Shown: positions 4,687 through 12,710 of the stretch, piece after piece
How positions within the stretch are numbered: the stretch's first letter is position 1
Layout of the letters: every line of letters starts with the position of its first letter
IMG/VR virus record: IMGVR_UViG_3300024239_000353
Coordinates: 1-38,910 of that record
Length of the DNA: 38,910 nt
Direction: 5' to 3' (one strand)
Source: a virus
Translations under genes and position numbers: made by a program
The notes under the pieces: model-generated
What the model was told of the DNA's origin: nothing
Databases searched by the model: none
What the model saw: only the letters and a program-made list of their open reading frames with translations

Positions 4687-6797
4687 CCACCACCGTCACA
4701 ATCGGTCAGATCGCAGACGCACTAGGCATTGCCAAGCGATCGGCGGAACGGAGAGCCAATAAACTCGCTTGGAAATACGCTGAAGTCACTGTCTCGGGTG
4801 GCCAACAACGCCTGTACCCCGTTTCCGACTTACCATCCGAAGTTCGCGATGCGCTCGCTCGCCACCAGCTGATGAACCGCGCCGGCGTGCCGGCTGTCGC
4901 CTCCTCCAACTTGCCGGTTGAAACGGAGGCCGTCTCGACGCCGGCTGTGACACGGCTTTCCGAGGCTGAGCTCAAGAGTTGGCAGCGCAAGATCATGCTG
5001 GCCCGCCTGACGCTGGTTCGCGAGGCGGATAGACTGTCGCGGACGACGCCGAAGATGCGGGCGATCGAGATGATCGTCGAGGCGGGTAATGCCGGGAATC
5101 TGCCGGCCGAGCTGCAGCGTGCCGCCGAGGCGGCCAATGCCAGGCGGGGCGACAAGACGCCACTTTCGGTCACTTCGCTCCGGCGCTGGATCGATGATTT
5201 GCATGCTTCGGGCGGACAACCGATCGCCCTGGCGCCGGCACCGTCGCCGCGCGAGAAGCATCTGCCGCCGCCGTGGCTGGCCTATTTCCTGGACTTCTAC
5301 GCACTGCCGTCAAAGCCTTCGGTGGCCGGGGCTGCCAAGGAGATGGCGAAGAAAAAACCAGGCGTGGCGCTGCCACCCCTCAGAACCATCCAGTTTCACA
5401 TCTCGAAGATGCCGGCGATCGAACGGGCGCGAGGCCGGCTTGGCCCGCGAGCGCTGCGCCAGCTCAAGGCTTTCGTGCGCCGCGACATTTCCGATCTGTG
5501 GCCTACCGCCGTCTATGTCACCGATGGCCATACCCACCATCGGATGGTGGCACACCCGCTTACCGGCAAGCCCTTCAGGCCGGAGATTACGTCGACGATC
5601 GACGTGGTGACGCGCCGTGCCGTCGGCTGGTCGGTGGCGCTGTCGGAAGCCACCTTCGGCACGATCGACGCGTTGCGCCATGCCTTCACGACGTCGGGCG
5701 TGCCTGACATCTGGTACGTCGACAACGGAAGCGGCTTCAACAACCAGGTGCTCGACGACGGCCTCGTCGGCCTGTTGTCCCGTTTTGATGTCGAGAAGCA
5801 CAACCGGCTTCCATACCGCTCACAGGCCGGCGGCGTCATCGAGCGGTTCCACCAAACCTGGATTTCGGCGGCGCGCAGCCAGTCCGGTTACGTCGGTGTC
5901 GACATGGACACCGAAGCCCGCAAGCGGTGGGATGACCGCGTGAAGGCCGACATCGAGGCGACCGGGACGAGCCCGCTGTTGATCTCCTGGGAAGCGTTTC
6001 TCACCGAGTGTCAGGGCGAGATCGACGACTACAACAACCGGCCGCATTCCAGCCTGCCGAAGGTATTCGACGCCGGTACCGGCCGCACACGGCACATGAG
6101 CCCGAACGAGGTTTGGAACAGCTGGCTCGCCAAGGGCTGGTCGCCCGACGTGGTCGAGGCTGACGACGCCGATTTCCGGCCGCAGGAAGTGCGCCAGGTG
6201 CGCCGCTGCGAGATCCAGTTGTTCACCAACCGGTATTTCTCCCTCGTGCTCGAGGAGTTCCACGAGCGCGATGTGCTGGTGGCCTACGACATCCATGACG
6301 CCTCGCGTGTCTGGGTATCGACGGTCGACCATCAGTTCATCTGCGAGGCGACGTTCTACGGCAACTCGGTCAGCTTCTTCCCACGTGCCGTCGTCGAGCA
6401 GGCCCACGAAAAGCGCGTCGAGAACCGCCTGAAGCGCGTCGATCGCAAGCGTCGCGCCGTGGAGGAGGAACGCGCGACGCCGGTGATCGAACTGGACGCG
6501 GTAAAGCGCGATCGCCTCGAAGCGATGATCGACGTGACGCCGATGATGCCGGCGCCGGTCGCCGAGGTGATCGCCATGCCGGCCGGACCGAAGCCCGGCG
6601 AGCGGCCGCGCTTCCAGACCGACCAGGACATGGCGGCCTGGCTCCTAGCCAATCCAGCCTCACTTACCGAGCGCGACCGGGCGCTGATGGCCGAGCGGAT
6701 GCGCTCGTGGACGTTCCGCCAGCTCTGCGGAATGGCCGGCATCGACGTCGACGCGCTCGCCACCCTCATCAAATCCAGCCAAGGGGCTCAAAAATGA
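4683..6797 (+). CDS. A: DDE transposase, MuA family
   Basis: The protein has 704 residues, close to Mu A (663). Domains in order: an N-terminal winged-helix DNA-binding domain (about 1-60, GQIADALGIAKRSAERRANK), further HTH end-binding domains (about 95-255), an RNase-H-like DDE core (about 270-400) and a C-terminal Mu-type beta-barrel and tail. The catalytic triad is Asp281 (YVTDGH), Asp347 (WYVDNGSG) and Glu387 (GVIERFHQTW). It would bind both phage ends, cut them and join them to target DNA, for both integration and replicative transposition. The start ATG overlaps the stop of the upstream gene. The last residues overlap the start of the B-type ATPase and would contact it, as in Mu. Confidence 0.95.
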   Translation: MTTTVTIGQIADALGIAKRSAERRANKLAWKYAEVTVSGGQQRLYPVSDLPSEVRDALARHQLMNRAGVPAVASSNLPVETEAVSTPAVTRLSEAELKSWQRKIMLARLTLVREADRLSRTTPKMRAIEMIVEAGNAGNLPAELQRAAEAANARRGDKTPLSVTSLRRWIDDLHASGGQPIALAPAPSPREKHLPPPWLAYFLDFYALPSKPSVAGAAKEMAKKKPGVALPPLRTIQFHISKMPAIERARGRLGPRALRQLKAFVRRDISDLWPTAVYVTDGHTHHRMVAHPLTGKPFRPEITSTIDVVTRRAVGWSVALSEATFGTIDALRHAFTTSGVPDIWYVDNGSGFNNQVLDDGLVGLLSRFDVEKHNRLPYRSQAGGVIERFHQTWISAARSQSGYVGVDMDTEARKRWDDRVKADIEATGTSPLLISWEAFLTECQGEIDDYNNRPHSSLPKVFDAGTGRTRHMSPNEVWNSWLAKGWSPDVVEADDADFRPQEVRQVRRCEIQLFTNRYFSLVLEEFHERDVLVAYDIHDASRVWVSTVDHQFICEATFYGNSVSFFPRAVVEQAHEKRVENRLKRVDRKRRAVEEERATPVIELDAVKRDRLEAMIDVTPMMPAPVAEVIAMPAGPKPGERPRFQTDQDMAAWLLANPASLTERDRALMAERMRSWTFRQLCGMAGIDVDALATLIKSSQGAQK

Positions 6798-7549
6798 AAC
6801 GAGATTTCGTGCCGCTGTCCAATACCACCGCGTTCATGGATTGCTATGCGCGGGTCGAAGAGCGCGGCGCGCCCGAGAACTGCTTCATGGTGGTCGACGG
6901 CAAGCCGGGCTACGGCAAATCGACGACGGCGCATTGGTTCGCGGTGCAGAACGACTTGCCATTCATTCGCGCCAAAAAGAACTGGCGGCCGACATGGATG
7001 CTGCGCGAGCTGCTGCAGACGATGCAGACGTCGCCCGGCACCAGCCACGAGGTGCTGTTCCAGCAGATCATCCAGGAGCTGGGCAAGCGATCGGCGATCG
7101 CCAGGCTTGCCGAACGGCCCTTCGCGTTGATCATCGACGAAGCCGATCACATCATCGGATCGTCAACGCTAATCGAAATGCTGCGCGACTTCACCGACCT
7201 GATCGAGGTGCCGATCATCCTGATCGGCATGGGCAAGATTGCCGCCGGCATCAAGCGCTACGACCAGGTCGCCTCGCGGGCCAGCGGCCATTTTGTCGAG
7301 TTCCAGCCGCTGTCTCTCGCCGATACCCGCACACTCGTCCAGCACTGCAGCGACGTCGAGGTCGATGACGATCTCATCCAGCTCCTGCATCGCCATGCCG
7401 AAGGATATGCGCGCGAAGTGATCGAGGGATTGGGGGCGATCGAGCGCGTCGGCAAGCGCCTCGACCGTCCGGTCACGATCTCAGACATGGCGGGTCAAAC
7501 GCTGCTGACCGTGCGCTCGACCGGCACCAACCTCGTCCTGAGAGGCTGA
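6794..7549 (+). CDS. B: Transposition target-activating AAA+ ATPase, MuB family
   Basis: This 251-residue protein starts at the ATG at 6794 in an ATGA overlap with the transposase. The Walker A motif is GKPGYGKST (36-44) and Walker B is ALIIDEAD with Asp115/Glu116. A sensor-like region (IILIGMG) and a C-terminal helical domain follow. In Mu, B binds target DNA in an ATP-dependent filament, delivers it to the transposase and gives target immunity. It is shorter than Mu B (312) and lacks an obvious long N-terminal HTH extension, which is common in Mu-like phages outside the enterics. Confidence 0.9.
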   Translation: MKRDFVPLSNTTAFMDCYARVEERGAPENCFMVVDGKPGYGKSTTAHWFAVQNDLPFIRAKKNWRPTWMLRELLQTMQTSPGTSHEVLFQQIIQELGKRSAIARLAERPFALIIDEADHIIGSSTLIEMLRDFTDLIEVPIILIGMGKIAAGIKRYDQVASRASGHFVEFQPLSLADTRTLVQHCSDVEVDDDLIQLLHRHAEGYAREVIEGLGAIERVGKRLDRPVTISDMAGQTLLTVRSTGTNLVLRG

Positions 7550-7550
7550 T

Positions 7551-8129
7551 ATGGCCGGAGAATCCACACGCCAGATGCCGGTAGTGGAGGCGCTGAAAGG
7601 CGGCGCCTGCCTGACGACGGCCGCACTTGCGGAAGTTACCCGCCTGGAAGGACGCGACGTCGCCAAAGCCTGTAGCAGCCTCGTGTCGCGCGGCTGGATC
7701 GTGCGGCGCGAACGCGGTTGCTTCGAGCTTTCGGAGACCGGCCGCAAGGCGGTCACCGCCGGCGAGATCATCACCAGCGGCCCGACCAGGCCGCTCACTC
7801 AGGCCGAACCTCGTCGCCCGAGTCGGCGCACCGTCCGCGACAAGATGTGGGCGGCGATGCGCGTGCTGCAGAAGTTCCGGATCGCTGACCTGCAGACGAT
7901 GGCCGGTGCGTCGCGCGACAACGCGCAGCGCTATGTCGGAGCCCTCGAAAGAACCGGATATCTTATCCGCCTTCGGCCCGAACCGGGCAGCGCGCCGACA
8001 TCGAACGGCTTCCAGCGCTGGCTGCTCACCCGCAATAGCGGCCCGGCCGCGCCGGTCTATCGAGCAAAACCTGGCGATATCTACGACCGCAACACGAGCA
8101 CCGCCTATCCGATCGGGGGTGCATCATGA
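7551..8129 (+). CDS. Double winged-helix hypothetical DNA-binding protein
   Basis: This 192-residue protein starts one base after the ATPase stop. It shows two winged-helix-like units: about 8-72 (MarR-like, ACLTTAALAEVTRLEGRDVA then GWIVRRERGCFELSETGRKA) and about 95-165 (KMWAAMRVLQKFRIADLQTM then RYVGALERTGYLIRL). A Thr/Pro-rich linker joins them. The C-terminal tail is unstructured. Proteins of this form follow the B gene in several Mu-like phages; the job is unknown. It ends in an ATGA overlap with the next gene, so the two are translated together. Confidence 0.6.
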   Translation: MAGESTRQMPVVEALKGGACLTTAALAEVTRLEGRDVAKACSSLVSRGWIVRRERGCFELSETGRKAVTAGEIITSGPTRPLTQAEPRRPSRRTVRDKMWAAMRVLQKFRIADLQTMAGASRDNAQRYVGALERTGYLIRLRPEPGSAPTSNGFQRWLLTRNSGPAAPVYRAKPGDIYDRNTSTAYPIGGAS

Positions 8130-8527
8130 ACCGCGGCCCAATCCCCGGCCGCTCGAAGACCGACTTCGTGAGCGCGCTGCGCGCCCGCGTCTCCGAGCCG
8201 GAGGACTGGCTGTTGGTGCTCGCCGAGGAGGCGGGCCGCGTCGGCCTCAATACCCTGGCGATGCGGATCAAAGTCTCGGCCGGCACGTTGTCGCAAGTGC
8301 TGTCGGGAACCTACGGCGCCAAGCCGGACCGCGTCCGTGAGGCGGTGCGCGGAGCCCTCATGGGTGTAACCGTGACCTGTCCGGCTCTCCATCAGGACAT
8401 CGGCCGCGAGGTTTGCATCAAGCACCAGCGGACGCCGCTTTCGACCGCCTCGCCATCGTCCGTGCGGCTTTATCACGCGTGCCGCAACGGCTGCCCGAAT
8501 GCAACGATCGAAGGAGACCAGCCGTGA
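8126..8527 (+). CDS. HTH protein with four C-terminal cysteines
   Basis: This 133-residue protein carries an XRE-like HTH at about 39-62 (GLNTLAMRIKVSAGTLSQVL), followed by a C-terminal half with Cys85, Cys97, Cys119 and Cys123. The C-x11-C-x21-C-x3-C spacing could hold a metal, although it is not a standard zinc-finger spacing that I recognise. It is coupled to both neighbours by ATGA and GTGA overlaps. A regulatory role is inferred from the HTH. Confidence 0.55.
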   Translation: MNRGPIPGRSKTDFVSALRARVSEPEDWLLVLAEEAGRVGLNTLAMRIKVSAGTLSQVLSGTYGAKPDRVREAVRGALMGVTVTCPALHQDIGREVCIKHQRTPLSTASPSSVRLYHACRNGCPNATIEGDQP

Positions 8528-8772
8528 TCGACCTGAAACTCAGCACCTGTCTCCGACAGGTGCGCGACCAGTTTGCGCCGCATTGCCTTACTGGCGTGAC
8601 GCTGTTGCCTGAAACGACACGCGACCTCGTCTCGCTGCTGACCGTCTACGCGACGACCGCCGAGCGGCTTGAGGGTACGACGGTACCGAAGGGCAAGGGC
8701 GAAATCATCACCCTGCGGGGGGACGAGTATGCCCGCATGGTACCGGTTGAGATCGTCGGGGGTGTGTCATGA
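8524..8772 (+). CDS. Small hypothetical protein
   Basis: The protein has 82 residues from a GTG at 8524 that overlaps the previous stop (GTGA), behind AAGGAG. It is mixed helical and strand with no cysteine cluster, signal or membrane segment (LSTCLRQVRDQFAPHCLTGV, VSLLTVYATTAERLEG). The next gene starts inside its stop (ATGA). I do not recognise a family. The coupling on both sides and normal codon use support it as real. Confidence 0.5.
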   Translation: MIDLKLSTCLRQVRDQFAPHCLTGVTLLPETTRDLVSLLTVYATTAERLEGTTVPKGKGEIITLRGDEYARMVPVEIVGGVS

Positions 8773-9479
8773 CCGGGCGGATCGCGATCAAGACGGTGCT
8801 CGCCGTCGTGGCCAAGGTTACCGGCGTCAGTGAGGCCGAGATGCTCGGCTATGTGCGGAACAGGCGGGTTTCGCGCATCCGCCATGCCGCCATCTGGATG
8901 GCTAGGCGCCATTGCCCGCACCTGACGTGCGCCGAAATCGGTCGCCGCGTTGGCGGGCGCGATCACACCACCATCCTCAACTCCGTCAATCGGATCGAGT
9001 CCGAAGTGGCTGAGGTCGGCATGGATAGCGAGCTGATGCAGATCGAGCTTGTGCTCGAGTCCACGCGCAAGGCGCTTGCCGGGTTGTCGATCGACGACGA
9101 CGATCTCGATCCGCTGGAAGTCGCCGGCCGAGCGATGACGGACCATGGCGTCTCCCGCCTTACGTTCGAGGAAATCCGTTGCCTCGCCGCCTACGTGATC
9201 CAGACGGACGGTGCCCCGAGCCCTGACGACGACCCCGCCACAGCGGTGATCGCCGTGCCGGCGCTGCCCGGCGGCGACGCGCTCGTCGGCGCTGCTCGCC
9301 ACGTGGTCAAAGCCTACCGCGACTATCAGCAGGCACGCTACGGCCGAGGCGAGGCCACGACGTCCACCATCCTTTCCGCTGCGATCAACGATCTGCACGA
9401 GGCCTATCTCGATCTTGCCGCTCCAGCCGCTTTCAACCCCGCTTCGAACGCCCCTCGAAAGGAGGCCAATCATGCTTGA
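8769..9479 (+). CDS. Stand-alone DnaA domain IV (DnaA-box-binding) protein
   Basis: In this 236-residue protein, residues about 8-77 match the DNA-binding domain IV of DnaA: V-L-A-V-V-A-K-V-T-G-V at the start, R-H-A-A-I-W-M-A-R-R in the middle and the signature V-G-G-R-D-H-T-T-I-L-N-S-V at 61-73. The AAA+ domain and domains I-II of DnaA are absent. The remaining 160 residues are acidic and helical and unassigned. It probably binds DnaA-box-like sites. Possible roles are competing with host DnaA, marking sites on the phage, or regulating transcription; the sequence does not decide. It overlaps the next gene by eight bases. Confidence 0.8.
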   Translation: MTGRIAIKTVLAVVAKVTGVSEAEMLGYVRNRRVSRIRHAAIWMARRHCPHLTCAEIGRRVGGRDHTTILNSVNRIESEVAEVGMDSELMQIELVLESTRKALAGLSIDDDDLDPLEVAGRAMTDHGVSRLTFEEIRCLAAYVIQTDGAPSPDDDPATAVIAVPALPGGDALVGAARHVVKAYRDYQQARYGRGEATTSTILSAAINDLHEAYLDLAAPAAFNPASNAPRKEANHA

Positions 9480-10095
9480 CATCCCTGCCGGATACCGCCG
9501 CAACGCGGCCGGCGACCTGGTCGCCGAGGTCAACATCAAGCCCGAGCACAAGCTCGAAGACGAGCTGGTGACGAGGCTGGCCGGCCGGGCGGCCGAGCTG
9601 AGCGAGAAGTTGGCGGCTTTTCGGGCCGATGCCTTGGCGGAGATCAACGCCTACCGCGACCTGATCGCCGCCGAGTATGGCGCCAAGGTCAGCGCCGGCG
9701 GCAACATGACGTTGACGGCCTTCGACGGCTCCCTGCAGGTGCAATTGGCCGTCGCCAAGTCGATCACGTTCGGGCCGGAGCTGCAGGCCGCCAAGGCGCT
9801 GATCGACCAGTGCGTGACGCGCTGGAGCGAGGGCGCCAACGACAACCTGCGCACCCTGGTGTTCGACGCCTTCCAGACGGACCGGCAAGGCAAGATCAGC
9901 ACCGACAAGGTGCTCGGCCTGCGCCGCCTGGCCATAGAGGACGAGGACTGGACGAAGGCCATGGAGGCGATCTCCAACGCCGTCCGCGTGACCGGCAGCA
10001 AGACCTACGTCCGCTTTTACCGCCGCACCGCCGCCGCGTTGGAGCCGATCGCCCTCGACCTCGCCAACGTGGGAGGCGCCGATGCTGCCGCCTGA
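9472..10095 (+). CDS. DUF3164 family protein
   Basis: This 207-residue protein has its ATG at 9472 behind a consensus AGGAGG (9460-9465), one of the strongest ribosome sites in the window. The N-terminal segment (DIPAGYRRNAAGDLVAEVNIKPEHKLEDELV), the central F-D-G-S-L-Q-V-Q-L-A-V and the closing helical half match DUF3164, found in most Mu-like phages between the transposition and gemA genes. Its function is not known. The strong ribosome site suggests that it is made in quantity early in lytic growth, perhaps as a DNA-binding or nuclease-protecting protein; that is inference. Confidence 0.8.
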   Translation: MLDIPAGYRRNAAGDLVAEVNIKPEHKLEDELVTRLAGRAAELSEKLAAFRADALAEINAYRDLIAAEYGAKVSAGGNMTLTAFDGSLQVQLAVAKSITFGPELQAAKALIDQCVTRWSEGANDNLRTLVFDAFQTDRQGKISTDKVLGLRRLAIEDEDWTKAMEAISNAVRVTGSKTYVRFYRRTAAALEPIALDLANVGGADAAA

Positions 10096-10234
10096 TGTCG
10101 AGCCCATCGAAGACACGGCCGGCCTGTCGCCGGAGTTCGACGGCGCCGGCGTGACGCTGGCGCTTTTCGCGGCCTTCAGCGGGTGTGTCGTCGGCATGCT
10201 GATCGGCGTTTTGATCGGGTTGGCGCTGTCATGA
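10082..10234 (+). CDS. Tiny single-pass membrane protein
   Basis: This 50-residue protein starts inside the end of the DUF3164 gene and ends in an ATGA overlap with the next gene. An acidic N-terminus (DVEPIEDTAGLSPEFDG) is followed by one hydrophobic helix at about 24-49 with G-x-x-x-G spacing (GCVVGMLIGVLIGLAL), which suits helix packing. No family is recognised. Confidence 0.45.
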   Translation: MLPPDVEPIEDTAGLSPEFDGAGVTLALFAAFSGCVVGMLIGVLIGLALS

Positions 10235-10422
10235 GCTACATCACCCACACCCGCAATGGCAGCTACTGCGATGTCTGCGGCACAGCCCTTTCGACCGAAG
10301 AGATCGAGTGGGAATGCTGCGATGTCTGCGGCGGCGAAGGCTTCGGCGACGAGGGCGATGACGCCTTCGATGATTACTTCCCCGACGAGCCGGCAAACCC
10401 AGCTGAGGCGACCAAGCCATGA
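10231..10422 (+). CDS. Small zinc-ribbon-like protein
   Basis: This 63-residue protein contains two C-x-x-C knuckles (CDVCG at about 12-16 and again at about 30-34), separated by a short acidic strand, which is a zinc-ribbon pattern. The C-terminal half is strongly acidic (GDEGDDAFDDYFPDEP). It may bind metal and act as an adaptor or regulator; nothing more specific can be said. It is coupled by ATGA overlaps on both sides. Confidence 0.55.
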   Translation: MSYITHTRNGSYCDVCGTALSTEEIEWECCDVCGGEGFGDEGDDAFDDYFPDEPANPAEATKP

Positions 10423-10631
10423 GCTTCGCCTCTCGCTCACTCCCACCCGAATCCGAGGATCCGCCGCCCTCGCGGCGGGACCTCCTCCAGATGGAGCGCG
10501 ACGTGCTCCTGAGACAGGTCCGTCCACGCGTGCGCTCCCACCATCAGGAGCGCATCCGCCGACAGATCGTGGCTCTCACCACAGAGATCATCAAAGAGGA
10601 GACGGAACATGGCCATTGCCTGCGCGGATGA
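10419..10631 (+). CDS. Small basic helical hypothetical protein
   Basis: This 70-residue protein has a Pro-rich N-terminus (SLPPESEDPPPSRRD) and then a long amphipathic helix rich in Arg, Glu and His (RDVLLRQVRPRVRSHHQERI). No family is recognised. It starts within the stop of the zinc-ribbon gene and overlaps the next gene by 23 bases in another frame. The overlap makes it the least secure gene of this run. Confidence 0.4.
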   Translation: MSFASRSLPPESEDPPPSRRDLLQMERDVLLRQVRPRVRSHHQERIRRQIVALTTEIIKEETEHGHCLRG

Positions 10632-10908
10632 GCTTCGGCGCCTGATCCAAGTCATCGACGATGAAATCGCAAAGCTGCCGCCACTCGGTAGCGGTTCATT
10701 TCGCACGCGATTTCACGAAGCGTCGGATGCAGCCGCGACGGCCATCGCTCAGCGCGAGGGTGGGAAGTTCCTGGTCACTTGGGACGGAGCCAAGCTGACC
10801 TTGGGCGGCATTCGATCCAGCTGCACCGCTGGTTCGCTCGGCGTCATGTCGAACTGGAAAGAGGCCGCCTTTCGATCGATCCAGAAGCAGATGGAAGCCG
10901 CATCATGA
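10609..10908 (+). CDS. Hypothetical early protein
   Basis: This 99-residue protein starts at the ATG at 10609 behind AGGAG (10596-10600). A helical N-terminus (DELRRLIQVIDDEIAKLPPL) leads into a stretch with strands (GGKFLVTWDGAKLTLGGIRS) and a C-terminal helix. No family is recognised. It overlaps the GemA gene start (ATGA), so it belongs to the same translation-coupled run. Confidence 0.5.
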   Translation: MAIACADELRRLIQVIDDEIAKLPPLGSGSFRTRFHEASDAAATAIAQREGGKFLVTWDGAKLTLGGIRSSCTAGSLGVMSNWKEAAFRSIQKQMEAAS

Positions 10909-11573
10909 CCGCGCTTGCCACCACCCAGCAGATCCGCGCCCTGCAGGCGAGCCGGCGCAGCGCCGGCATGGACGATGACGCCTGGCATGCGCGGCTCGAA
11001 GGCCGCTACGGCGTGACGTCGACCAAGCAGCTCACCATCGTCCAGGCACGCACCGAGCTGGACAGCCTCAGGGATCTGGCGCCGGAGCGCCGTCCGGACG
11101 GGCGGGCCAAGCTCTCCGGCCCCTTTGCCGGCAAGTTGCAGGCGCTGTGGATCGGCGCCTGGAACCTCGGCATCGTCCACGATCGCGACGACGCCGCGCT
11201 GATCGCCTTCGTGAGGCGGCAGACCGGCATCGAGCATGTGCGCTGGGTGCGGGACGCGGAGGATGCGGCCAAGGCGATCGAGGCGCTGAAGGGCTGGATG
11301 GCACGCGAGGCCGACGTGGACTGGACGGCCGCGAAAACTGCACCCGCTTGGTACAACAGCCCGCAATACCGGGTGGTGATGGCCCAATGGCGCATTCTCT
11401 GCGCCCTCGACCGGAAGCGGCCGGAGCCCAGGTGGAGCCTGTTCCCCGCCGTCGAGGCATTTCTGGCAGCCACCCTCGACGAAGACTTCGCCTTCCATAC
11501 GGCGTCCCCAGCCCTCTGGCGACAGTCCATGAACCACATGGGCAAGCTCATCCGCGACCTGAAGGGAGCCTGA
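10905..11573 (+). CDS. gemA: GemA-like protein (Mu gp16/DUF1018 family)
   Basis: This 222-residue protein starts in an ATGA overlap. The family hallmark is visible: an N-terminal helix with S-A-G-M-D-D-D-A-W-H-A-R-L, then G-K-L-Q-A-L-W-I-G-A-W-N-L-G-I-V-H-D-R-D-D-A-A-L, and F-V-R-R-Q-T-G-I-E. In Mu, GemA modulates host gene expression, DNA supercoiling and decatenation early in lytic growth. The C-terminal half (W-Y-N-S-P-Q-Y-R-V-V-M-A-Q-W-R-I) is long compared with the shortest members. Its position before the methylase and activator is usual. Confidence 0.85.
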   Translation: MTALATTQQIRALQASRRSAGMDDDAWHARLEGRYGVTSTKQLTIVQARTELDSLRDLAPERRPDGRAKLSGPFAGKLQALWIGAWNLGIVHDRDDAALIAFVRRQTGIEHVRWVRDAEDAAKAIEALKGWMAREADVDWTAAKTAPAWYNSPQYRVVMAQWRILCALDRKRPEPRWSLFPAVEAFLAATLDEDFAFHTASPALWRQSMNHMGKLIRDLKGA

Positions 11574-11575
11574 GC

Positions 11576-12406
11576 ATGGAAAACATCGACTTCAACAGCA
11601 TAGACGACTTCATTGACGTCATCCCCGAGGCCGCCAAAGACGAGCCGCTTGTGGTCTACGTCATGACGTCGGGCCGCCAAAAGGCACAGAAGCTTCGCCT
11701 TTCCTTCCTGGAAGGCCCGCTCGCCGAAATCAAGGGCCCCCGCTACCTCGTGCGCTGGAGTCCCACGCGCAGAGTGCTGCGCGTGGAAGCCAGCGACAGG
11801 CACCCCTACGAACCGTTCCGCATGGGCAAAGGCTCTCGGCGAGAGATCATTTCATGTCCGGTACCGGCGGGGTTCGCCATCGACGGCGACCGCTGTCTGC
11901 CGGAATTTTACGTCGATGCGGTCGGGCGAGCGATCAACATCGAGATTCCTGCGCCGGTTGGCCCAAGCATCCAGAGAATTGCTCCGCCGGCCGTGAGGGC
12001 GCTTCCGGCGCCCGAACCCAAACCGGTAGCAAAGACTGTCTCGGAGGCGCCCGTCGCTGCGAAGGCCTCGCCGGCGACAAAAGCAAAAGCGGAAAACCGC
12101 GACCGGTCATCCGGCTTCCCAACCCGGTTCGGCGATATCGTCCTCTCCAAGGAGGAAGCGCTCGTTTTCGAGCTGCTCTACCGTCGTGAGCTGGTCAACC
12201 GGCAAGCGATCCTGATGGCAACGACGGACGATATCATCCACGACGATCGCGACATTCGGGTCGCGGATACCTTCGTCACAAAGCTGCGCGAGAAGATCGA
12301 GCCTCTGGGTATCGTGATCTCGACCATCGTCGGCGAGGGCTACAGTATCAGCCCCAAATCCAAGCGCTTCATCGCCCAACTGCTCGGAGATCCAGTCAAT
12401 GGCTGA
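11576..12406 (+). CDS. Protein with C-terminal PhoB/OmpR-type winged helix
   Basis: This 276-residue protein comes two bases after gemA, with AAGGGAGC upstream. Residues about 189-260 match the response-regulator effector winged helix: L-S-K-E-E-A-L-V-F-E-L-L at the start, V-A-D-T-F-V-T-K-L-R-E-K-I-E-P in the recognition region and V-G-E-G-Y-S-I at the hairpin. A Pro/Ala/Lys linker (130-180) joins it to an N-terminal domain (1-125) that is not a receiver: no phosphate-accepting Asp pocket is seen. It is probably a transcription factor that works without phosphorylation. The target is unknown; position suggests control of middle genes. Confidence 0.65.
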   Translation: MENIDFNSIDDFIDVIPEAAKDEPLVVYVMTSGRQKAQKLRLSFLEGPLAEIKGPRYLVRWSPTRRVLRVEASDRHPYEPFRMGKGSRREIISCPVPAGFAIDGDRCLPEFYVDAVGRAINIEIPAPVGPSIQRIAPPAVRALPAPEPKPVAKTVSEAPVAAKASPATKAKAENRDRSSGFPTRFGDIVLSKEEALVFELLYRRELVNRQAILMATTDDIIHDDRDIRVADTFVTKLREKIEPLGIVISTIVGEGYSISPKSKRFIAQLLGDPVNG

Positions 12407-12710
12407 GTTCCGCGCACCCAAGCCGCAGTTCAGCCTGGCAACTAGGCGCGGCCATGTGAACCGCATGGCCAACCTGATGACAACGCACAACAAGCGCGAG
12501 GTCTCCGGCCGCCGCATGAAGGAGGAAGAGGCCGGCCTGATGGAACGGCATTCGGCCGACGTGATCGGCACTTTCAACTGGCTGATGGACAACGAGGCGG
12601 CGATCGCCGCCTGGCTGGCGCTGCCAGCCGAGGATCGCGCGGCCATCCTTGCGGCGCCGGCTGTGGCAGCCGAGGCGGCCAGGAAGGCGACGGAGGGCGT
12701 CGATGGCTGA
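12399..12710 (+). CDS. Hypothetical protein (helical)
   Basis: This 103-residue protein overlaps the previous gene by eight bases and the next by eight. It is basic at the N-terminus (RAPKPQFSLATRRGHVNRMA) and then helical and Ala-rich (DVIGTFNWLMDNEAAIAAWL). It has no membrane segment or cysteine motif. I do not recognise a family. Its overlap with coding neighbours in the same direction argues that it is genuine. Confidence 0.5.
   Translation: MAEFRAPKPQFSLATRRGHVNRMANLMTTHNKREVSGRRMKEEEAGLMERHSADVIGTFNWLMDNEAAIAAWLALPAEDRAAILAAPAVAAEAARKATEGVDG

Noticed and set aside
7551-10905. A Gam-like host-nuclease inhibitor, expected between B and gemA
   Set aside because: None of the proteins in this interval has the coiled Gam pattern. 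DUF3164 occupies the usual neighbouring place, so Gam seems absent or unrecognisable.
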